From contig JALNQF010000087.1 of assembly GCA_028456385.1 (NCBI GenBank), positions 111,959 to 175,958 of the forward strand: a DNA stretch of 64,000 nt, in the 5' to 3' direction. The notes below the pieces were generated by a model that had not been told where the DNA came from, searched no databases, and saw nothing but the letters and a program-made list of their open reading frames with translations. The position numbers and the translations under genes are program-made. The stretch's first letter is position 1; every line of letters starts with the position of its first letter. Below, piece by piece: positions 56,802 to 64,000 of the stretch. This stretch comes from Ophiosphaerella korrae. Taxonomy: Eukaryota > Ascomycota > Dothideomycetes > Pleosporales > Phaeosphaeriaceae.

Positions 56802-57548
56802 CTATGCACGCCTTCCAGCCTTTCTAAATGCCTTCTTGATCTTATCCTTCAGCAAGATTTTCTTCTCCCTCTCCGGAACTCTGCTCTTATCCTTAGCATC
56901 CTTTTGTTCTTCCTCAGTGGCTCTCTCAGACACTTGTTTCATTCTCTTGACAGCCCTCATCAAACTATGAGCAGCGTTCTCAACCTGACTTTTATCCTTA
57001 GTTGATAGTTCAAAAAACTTGAAACCCTGGCTTTGTGCCCATTGTTCAGCGTATTCATAATCAACTGCTCTCAGCTGAGGCTCAGCCTCAACTTTGTCAA
57101 CCTTGGTACCGACAATTACGCCCTCAAAACCGGCACTTGCGTCGTCGTTGAAGCGCTGCCTGCAAACGCAGGCGTACATGTAGGCTTGGTTAGTGATATG
57201 CTCGAAACTTTGCAGAGACGTGATATCGTAGAGTAGTATGATGCCAGACGCACGCGAAAGCGTGCGTGTGAAGAAGTCCGGGCTGAAGGTTGCGTCTGCC
57301 GTCCTGATGACTGTGGAACTCAGGTCCATGAAATCGGCTTCCAGCACTTCATCACCATCGGTCATCTTGTACCTATAGTCGGTATCAATCACGCCGTAGT
57401 ATTCGGAGAAGTGGCGCGACTTGATGAGCTTTGTAGTGTCAGGATAGGGTTGGGGTATTGGATGGGAGGTGCTTACCATGTCGACGAAACATGTCTTGCC
57501 GACCTGTGATTCGCCAAAGATGACGACTTCTCCGATAAATTTACTCAT
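56802..57548 (-). CDS. Ras-like small GTPase, atypical
   Basis: The minus-strand frame from the ATG at 57548 encodes a Ras-superfamily fold. A 48-bp in-frame intron (57429-57476, GTAAGC...CAAAG) should be removed, joining CFVDM to LIKSRHFSEYYGVID and giving 232 residues. The P-loop GESQVGKT is intact. The switch II motif DTAGQE is replaced by MDLSST, so the catalytic Gln is absent. The guanine-specificity motif reads GTKVDKV in place of NKxD. A SAK-like ELSTKDK segment is present. The C-terminus is long and basic (KKILLKDKIKKAFRKAGRRA) with no CaaX box, suggesting electrostatic membrane association. It is probably a fungal-specific Ras-like protein that binds nucleotide but hydrolyses it poorly, if at all. 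Confidence 0.85.
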   Translation of the reverse strand: MSKFIGEVVIFGESQVGKTCFVDMVSTSHPIPQPYPDTTKLIKSRHFSEYYGVIDTDYRYKMTDGDEVLEADFMDLSSTVIRTADATFSPDFFTRTLSRASGIILLYDITSLQSFEHITNQAYMYACVCRQRFNDDASAGFEGVIVGTKVDKVEAEPQLRAVDYEYAEQWAQSQGFKFFELSTKDKSQVENAAHSLMRAVKRMKQVSERATEEEQKDAKDKSRVPEREKKILLKDKIKKAFRKAGRRA

Positions 57549-58206
57549 AGCAAAAAGGGGTTCTGACTGGGCAGTTTGGTGGTTGTTCGCGAGTAGAATA
57601 TGAGTATGATGATCAAGGCGCTCATGTCAGCTGTGTGAGGTACAAACGTTACGCCCCGAAAGTTAGATGCACGCCATTAGCATGACATGTATGAGGCAGC
57701 ACATAATGGTAATTAGCTTTCCAGCTTGCCTCAGGATGTTAGATGATGCATGCGCGCGAAGGAATGAAGTGTGAGAGATGACGTCACTCGGCGATCGGAG
57801 ATAAGCCCCAAAAGAGCCCCACCTGCGGCGCTAGTCAGAGCCTCGTGCGCCAAGTCTACCAACTGTTACGGAACCTCGAGCTGCCAGGGGCAAAACCAAG
57901 GTTACGGCGGACACGACCGGCTCGGTCGCTTTGCTGTCCTTGGTGTATACTATCAGGGCAGCTGGCGAGCACACACTCGCCCTTTTGCCATTTCATGTTC
58001 TGCTGACGCGCCTTTGGTCCTTCCTAGGCTCACCGCCAGCCACGAGTAGGCGCGCCACACCCAATGCCTACTGGTGACTAAATACCTCATCTGACCGTAT
58101 GCATGCGTACCACGCATGACTACATTATACTACTGTTGCAACCTCTCCCTTCTCCCACAGAACACCTACTGAACTGCGCACCACATTTCTCGAGTCACAC
58201 CCGCCG
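57549..58206. other. Divergent intergenic region
   Basis: About 660 bp between the GTPase (minus) and the phosphatase (plus), expected to contain both promoters. No other feature. Confidence 0.45.
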
Positions 58207-59390
58207 ATGACGTACTACCGCGATCATCCATATGGGGCGAAAGCTCCTACTCCGCTCATCGACCTCATACCTGACAAGCCACACCATCTCGACGTTTCCG
58301 ATGAAGAAGATAGCTTCTACGGCAACGACGACGACTTTCTCATTCCAGTCAAGTGGCAAAATAAAATCGAACGTCTTCCAAGGCGGCTCAAACGCTCCGG
58401 CGTTGCCTTGTTCGCCGTCGCATTCATATTTCTGATCAGCTGGTGGGTATATTTCGGCCCGCGACACACAGCATACAAGCAGGAACTCCACGCCATGGAC
58501 GAGACACCAGAAATGAGTTATGGGAGCAATATTCGACCGGAGTTCAAGGGTATGATTCAGGTCAGCGACATGCCCGAACAGCATCTCCCTAAGAAGGAGA
58601 AGAGGCTGGTCTTTGTTGGCGATGTACATGGTTGCAGGGAGGAGCTAGAACATCTTCTGAGGAAGGTCGACTTCAATCACAAGCACGACCACCTCGTCTT
58701 AACCGGCGATGCCATCGCAAAAGGTGAGTGAAGTCTGCCTTTAGCCGTTGACTTTACAGCTAACATCCTCCAGGCCCCGACTCGCCAGGTGTTGTCAAGC
58801 TCATGCAGAAACTCGGTGCCTCCTGCGTCCGTGGCAACTGGGAAGACAAGCTTCTTCTATCCGTCGCCGAAGCCGACGACCACCTACTCAACTCGCCCAA
58901 CGTCGACTCGCAATCCCGCGCCGGCCACGAACTCCGCAAACTTGCCAAACAATTCACAAGAAAGGAGCTCGACTTCCTCCAACAATGCCCCGTCATCCTG
59001 CGTGTCGGCACCGTGCCCACGCTCGGCAACCTCGTCGTCGTCCACGCCGGCCTCGTCCCCGACACACCGCTCAAAAAGCAAGATCCTTTCCATGTAATGA
59101 ACATGCGAACCATCGACTTAAAAACCCGCATTCCCTCCTCCAAACACGCCGGTACCCCCTGGGAAAAGTTCTGGAACCACCGCCAAACAAAGCTTAAGGA
59201 GCACGACCGCACCACCATTGTCTACGGCCACAATCGCAAGCGCGGCCTCAATGTCCAGGAGTATTCATATGGGCTGGATACTGGGTGCGTTAATGGCGAG
59301 CGGCTCACCGCGCTGGTAGTCGATGCGAACGGTAAGACGGAGCTTGTGAGTGTGAAGTGTAAGAGTGAGAAGGGGTATGATAGGGACTAG
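58207..59390 (+). CDS. Membrane-anchored PPP-type metallophosphatase (Ppn2-like)
   Basis: Exons 58207-58723 and 58774-59390 (50-bp intron) give 377 residues. An acidic cytosolic N-terminus is followed by a single transmembrane helix (VALFAVAFIFLISWWVYF, about residues 66-83). The phosphoesterase motifs follow in order: GDVHGC, GDAIAKGPDS spanning the splice site, GNWED (GNHE-type), HAGLVPD and YGHNRK. The metal-binding Asp, His and Asn residues of the calcineurin-like superfamily are present. The N-terminal helix and motif set resemble the yeast vacuolar zinc-dependent endopolyphosphatase Ppn2. Orthology is inferred, not tested. If correct, it would cut polyphosphate inside the vacuole. Confidence 0.88.
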
Positions 59391-59773
59391 GCGCCGCGTT
59401 ATCATCGGTGGTATTTTACTTCGGTCAGGCGTCATGGGGTTTGGGAAGACGGGTTAGCATTAGCATTAGCATGAGGTTCTTCGTGTTGCATTGAGCATTG
59501 AGTTAGATTTTTTTGGGCCAAGGTGTACATATTGTATTATTACATCCATGGGCTTGGAATCTCTGAACCTCGCGATATGTCTTGTTTTATTTCGTTCCTG
59601 TATCTCTTTGCTTGTTTTCACCATAGGCGCTTGTACCAACAAGTGATTCAAGTGCGCATACTAATTGAGAAGGAAAGGGATAATAAATTAGAAGTTCCCC
59701 AAACAAAAAGGAAGATTCTGCTCTATCTTCTAAAAAACGCAAGGTACGCGGGAGACCACTTTCATCCTGGCAT
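59391..59773. other. Convergent intergenic region
   Basis: About 380 bp between converging genes. It contains TTAGCATTAGCATTAGCATGA, a short three-fold repeat near 59454-59474. Nothing else. Confidence 0.45.
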
Positions 59774-60720
59774 CTAACGAGAACTCAAAAACGCCAAGGA
59801 CCGTGATATAGAGCGTAGTTTGTATGTGCTGTCCTGACCATCAGATACGCCACCATCATTCGTAAGCTCTATCATCGGATCCGTGCTGTTTCCCTGCAAC
59901 CGATCTGGATACCAAACCAAAAACACAAGCATAACAATCAGCATCAACACACCATCAAAAACGTATACTGTCCACTCATGACTGAATAGGTAGCTCCCCT
60001 TCCCCATAATATACTCAACCAACCGGTACACATTCCGCACCAAAACCAACACAGACGTCCCATATAACATGCACAACACCCTTTCCCATGGCACATCCGT
60101 CCCGCCCACCTCCGCCAGATGCGCGCGGAACCGCCGATGGAACCGAACGCAGCAGTACATGAAGCCGACGAAAATCAGACACTGCAAGCCCAGCCCGGCC
60201 ACGATGATCCCGTCGCCGATCTTGACGTTGTCGGGGTTTGCGAGCAGGCCGCCGCCAGTGGACTGGATGTTGAGGCAAAATATGTCGCTGATGACGAAGA
60301 TACGTGTGCACCATCGTGGCGACACGGAAGAGAAGGGCTCGCCGTGGACGGCGCGGACAACGCGCGAGTACATCATGTACAGGGAGGCTGCGAAGAAGAC
60401 GGGCGGGAGCAGCAGGAAGATGCTTTGTAAGAGGAAGGGGATCAATGAGCCTGTGTTGTTTGTGGCGAGGGCACGGCATGCGTAGCCGATTGGTTCGCCT
60501 GGTGGGGTGAGTTGTGGTGTTGGGCGTGAGAGGTGGCGCTGAACGTACATATGCCGCCTATGATGAAGGGGGTGCAGAACCACATCTTTGTGTAGATCAT
60601 CTTCCAGATGTGAGCCGCTGTGGCGATGCTGAATAAGATGGTGAAGGCGATGGCTGCGGGGAGGTTGGGCACGTATTCCCATAGATAGACTTCGCCCATG
60701 TATTTTTCGAGTTGGGGCAT
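59774..60720 (-). CDS. RTA1-like lipid-translocating exporter family protein
   Basis: Exons 60549-60720 and 59774-60498 with a 50-bp intron give 298 residues. The start ATG at 60720 (MPQLEKYMGEVYLWEYVPNL) is the usual RTA1-family leader. Seven hydrophobic segments are visible. Family marks include EPIGYACRALA spanning the intron, LAPPVFFAASLYMMYSR-like LLPPVFFAASLYMMYSRVV, the ISDIFCLNIQSTGGGLLAN loop, and RNVYRLVEY with the conserved Arg/Glu. RTA1 proteins are fungal plasma- or endomembrane proteins linked to lipid movement and resistance to amphiphilic compounds. The tail is polar. Confidence 0.9.
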
Positions 60721-61283
60721 GGTGGGCGGGAAGTAGTATTAGTGATAAGAAAGAGAGTGGGGAAACTGTATCGCGATTAAAGATCCTTGGAAATGTTGGA
60801 AAAGAAATGCTGCAATGAGAGAAATTCATGGAGTCGTTGAGTAGGATTTAGGGAGAATATAATTGTATACCTTGCATGGATGTTAATGCTACCTTATCGT
60901 ATTCATCCTTCGATGTCTAGTAAGCCTAAGCCTCATAACATGCTGCGGACACGCGTATTGCGAATATGTATAACTTTAAGATTAGTTATGCTCAAAGGCA
61001 AGGTACCTAGGCAGCGGGATTCAGGTACAATGCGCTTAAAATGGCTACGCTTGCGAGAAAGCTAACCACAAGAATCTCCCTTACCAATAGCATTTTAAAT
61101 TTGTTCGCATCTTTCAAGCGTCGGACTAAAACGAGTAAGTTTGCAATGAGTACAGGTTAAGTATAGAAGGGTTAGGGTAACACGAGTCAGGTCGAATTAC
61201 GGTGGACTATTACATGCCGGAGGTCGGAAACCAAAATCCCGAAACCCACACATGAAAACCAAAACCCAAACCCCACATAATAT
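60721..61283. other. Intergenic region upstream of RTA1-like gene
   Basis: About 560 bp; likely RTA1-like gene promoter followed by the start of repeat-rich DNA. No gene seen. Confidence 0.45.
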
Positions 61284-61861
61284 ATGTCGCAAGTTAGAGC
61301 TTCGCTCCATACGATTCAGGTAAGCCCGCAGCAGTAAGCGAGCCGCACGAGCCGTTCGAGCTGCTCCACTGTATATAAGTAGCCCAGCTCAGATAGCTCT
61401 TCAACCAATGATCATCTCCCACTCATTCCTGAGCTCGCATCTCACAACAGTTATGAGCCCGGCGCTGAAAATCACACGATAGTTCCATCCTGTACACTGC
61501 AGCAAGAGATCGCGAGCTCAGTATACTCCTATCCTATCTTATCTCATCTTATCTATTACTTAAACGCTCACGATGTCCTACAGCGAGATAACTCTACTTA
61601 ACAAAGGCACTGCCTTGCTCAACGAGCGCTTACAATAGCTAGTATGGTTTACTTAACTCTACTACAACGCTCTTAAGCTAGGTATCTAGTAGCTTATTAA
61701 TCTAGAAGCTAATAATGTCCTTAATATCTACGCTAACAAACAAGTTTAACCTAAACTAAAGAGCCTAGTAATAGTAGAAGAGGTAGCTACCTATAAGCTT
61801 ACAATAGAGAAATACTAGGCTATAAAAGATACCTAGGTATCGCAAATAGTACGCTTTAGAG
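61284..61861 (+). mobile_element. Probable LTR-retroelement 5' end, decayed
   Basis: A possible LTR runs from about 61284 (TGTCGC) to about 61450 (CAACA) with a TATA-like TGTATATAAGTAG. It is followed by TATGAGCCCGGCGCTGA, which could be a primer-binding site and the common fungal ATGAGCCCGGCGCTG-type element. An open piece at 61573 (MSYSEITLLNKGTALLNERL) meets a TAG, as in a RIP-damaged gag start. Limits are uncertain. Confidence 0.4.
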
Positions 61862-62067
61862 TGTTAGAAACCACCCCATCTCGGGTTAGCCCGGGGCGGT
61901 TGGCCCCAGGGGAAGGGTATATAAGCCCTTCGAAGGAATCGCTAGGTAGTCAGCGATTACTCTATCAATCAATGCACCCCTTGCTGTAACTCAACCCTTC
62001 GTGCTCCTGCTGCAACGTCCCTAATCTACTAGTAAATTGGCTTAGCCTAGAGTAAGCTGGTTTAACA
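61862..62067 (+). mobile_element. LTR (206 bp) of a second retroelement
   Basis: The segment begins TGTTAGAAACCACCCC and ends TTTAACA, with the short terminal inversion TGTTA/TAACA. A GGGTATATAAGCCC promoter and a CAATCAATGCACC stretch occupy expected LTR positions, and GC is much higher than in the surrounding DNA. No matching target duplication is seen (TAGAG before, TTGTA after), so it is more likely the 5' LTR of a longer element continuing rightwards, inserted in older repeat DNA. Confidence 0.65.
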
Positions 62068-64000
62068 TTGTAATCGCTCCACCTACGTTGTACTAGCAAA
62101 CACCGTCACAATAGGGAGCTCGCTGCCGCACCGTGGCTAGTCTACTCTACTAGAAGAGCCGACGACTACAATACTACCTGTTACAGGGATAGTATAGGGC
62201 GATAAGCTATCCCTAGCATAGCACGCGTAAAGAGACTAGGGAAGTCGCATTACTAACATACTATAAGGCGAATAAGGCTAATCTAGCCTAACTTAGAGTG
62301 TAACGGGGCCACTAGGGTCGACTTCCTAATAACCTTTAGGTTGTTAGTAGATTAAGAGTTGATAACAAAAGCTCGTGTAGTAATTAGCAATGACTATAAA
62401 CAATAGTTGATTTGTGTGTACAATGTCAAGTATTGGCGTTCTAGGTTAGAGATTAGATTGCCGATGTCATCCTAATAATAGACATTGCTACTAACTATAT
62501 ACCTAGGTCCCTTGGCTAGCTTCGTGCTTCGTGTTTACTAAGATCGCAAATCGCAAATTTGTCATGTACTTAGCTTTGTACTTTGTGTTTGCTAAGATTA
62601 CAAATTGTAAATTTATTATATACTTAGCTTTATGCTTTGTGTTTACTAAGATCGCGAATCGTAAATTTGTTACGTGTCTCTATTATAGTTAGCTTCCTAA
62701 TTAAGTTTATTACCCTATAGGTCGTACGTGCTTTTGTTATCTATAGTAAGGCTAATTAGCTCTAGTTAGTTTTCTCTTATTACTACTGTAATACTATTCC
62801 CCTCTCTAGATAGGTTTTCGTTTCTCTACCCTAGGCCTAAAGTTATTAGTCTAGTTTCTTTGTTTATTTCTAGTTCTTTATTATTCTCTATATCTTCTTG
62901 TTCTAATTGTAACAAACTTCTTCTTATTACTTGTATTACTTGTAATAGAGTTAAAATATTTCCTTACGCCTATTATACTTAGTTAAAGCTTACTTATCTT
63001 GTATCTTTAAAAGATAGTAAGTATTATAGTAAGTATATTCTTGCTAATATTTAATACAAATATACTACTTTAGGTATTTCTCTTATAAAGTGTAAGTGCT
63101 TAATTTCTATATAGTCTCTTCTTACTAAGTTATATAGGGTAAGCTATTAATTAAGCTTAAGAGATACTATTATTATAGCTTATAGAGGCTAAGGTAGAGC
63201 GTAAGCTAACTCTTTATAAGCTAGTAGATCTTTATTCTTATATTAAGCGTCTTTGTAAGATAAAGGCTTATAATAACGCTAAATTGTTTAAATAGTCTTG
63301 TACCTTAGAAGCTAAGATAGACCTTAAGGACGCTATAAAGGCTACTCTAGTTCCTATTATATTAGACGTTCCTAACGTCTCTTTATTTATTATTAGTAGT
63401 ACTAATTTTCTTAGTTTACTATAAGGCGCTCTAGAGGGTTTTAACTTTAGAACTTCTCTAGTTTCTTAAAGTAATTAAGGTTATCTTCTAGTTCCTATAT
63501 ATCTTCCTATAATTGCCCTTTCTTGTTTATACCTATCTATTTTACTAAGTAGTAGTTCCTACTATTATAGAACTAGTACACTAAGATTTTCTTAACTTCT
63601 TATTCTTTCTATTCTCTATATATATCTACTTTGTACACTAGTAGTTCTATGTCTTATAGTACTGTTTTAAGTAGTACTACGTAGAAGGTTAAGTATATTC
63701 TTATCTTACTTAGTAGTTTTAGTCTAAATATAACTAGTGTAACTTTTTTCTTAATTTTATATAGTCTTATCTTAACGTAGTCTAGTTTTAAACTTAGTTG
63801 TTTACTTTTTATATTTTTTCTAACTATATATTAAGACCTTAGAACTAGTAAAAGTAATAAGGGCAAGTAAGCTTCTATAAGATAGGTAAAGTTAATAAAC
63901 AAGATTATTACTTAACTTAATTAATAGTTAGCTTTTATTAGAGTATTACAAGGTATATAAGTATTAATAGGTAGATAAGAATCTAATTAAAGTATTAGTT
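62068..64000. mobile_element. AT-rich RIP-mutated retroelement interior, runs off right edge
   Basis: Sequence is dominated by TA, TAG and CTA words on both strands, with no frame longer than about 60 codons. Some plus-strand pieces still look coding (for example KAYNNAKLFK and EAKIDLKDAIKATLVPIILD near 63250-63370). It probably represents the RIP-damaged interior of the element whose LTR is at 61862-62067. No domain can be named. Confidence 0.5.
62517..62678. repeat. 54-bp tandem repeat, three copies
   Basis: Three consecutive 54-bp units start TAGCTTCGTGCTTCG, TAGCTTTGTACTTTG and TAGCTTTATGCTTTG. They differ almost only by C/T and G/A changes, as expected when an identical tandem repeat is hit by RIP. 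Confidence 0.85.

Noticed and set aside
1..64000. CRISPR arrays, bacterial operons, rRNA genes
   Set aside because: Spliceosomal introns and fungal families throughout; no direct-repeat/spacer pattern and no rRNA sequence seen.

Overview
The window looks like nuclear DNA of a filamentous ascomycete (Pezizomycotina). Dothideomycetes/Pleosporales is my best inference, from gene families and gene structure rather than from any search. Protein genes have short introns (43 to 116 bp) with fungal splice signals. Gene families include a Zn2Cys6 regulator, fungal rhodopsin-like and RTA1 membrane proteins, HET, NACHT and NB-ARC proteins, DUF6594, DUF1996 and a small cysteine-rich secreted protein. Transposon copies are AT-rich and full of TAG/TAA codons where CAG, CAA or TGG are expected, the signature of repeat-induced point mutation (RIP).

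Layout. 1-14.8 kb: a left-truncated flavin amine oxidase divergent from a Zn2Cys6 factor, a single-pass membrane protein, a decayed Tc1/mariner element with intact ends, a 7TM rhodopsin-like protein, a foldback (MITE-like) element, a cytochrome P450 and a Dal5-type MFS transporter. 15.3-18.9 kb: a HET pseudogene and an intact coronin gene (7 exons). 19.7-45 kb: an accessory island with a patatin/NB-ARC protein, a solo LTR, a DUF6594 pseudogene, an NB-ARC fragment, a 1997-residue nucleoside-phosphorylase/NACHT/ankyrin protein with a 102-bp tandem array, a CorA-like pseudogene, a pogo-like element, an intact HET protein, a TPR fragment, and two related small genes of unknown family sharing about 400 bp of upstream sequence. 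45.7-60.8 kb: mostly conserved housekeeping genes (PEX11, amidase, DUF1996, secreted Cys-rich protein, zinc-finger/coiled-coil protein, Ras-like GTPase, membrane metallophosphatase, RTA1). 61-64 kb: AT-rich remains of LTR retroelements running off the right edge.

The island is the most interesting part. It gathers several architectures known from fungal non-self recognition (HET, patatin/NB-ARC, PNP/NACHT/ANK) in intact, truncated and decayed states among transposons, as expected of a birth-and-death recognition locus. Gene models were built by hand: where splice sites are given, exon phases were checked and sum to a multiple of three. Several predicted starts differ from the longest open frame because that frame begins at a non-ATG codon.
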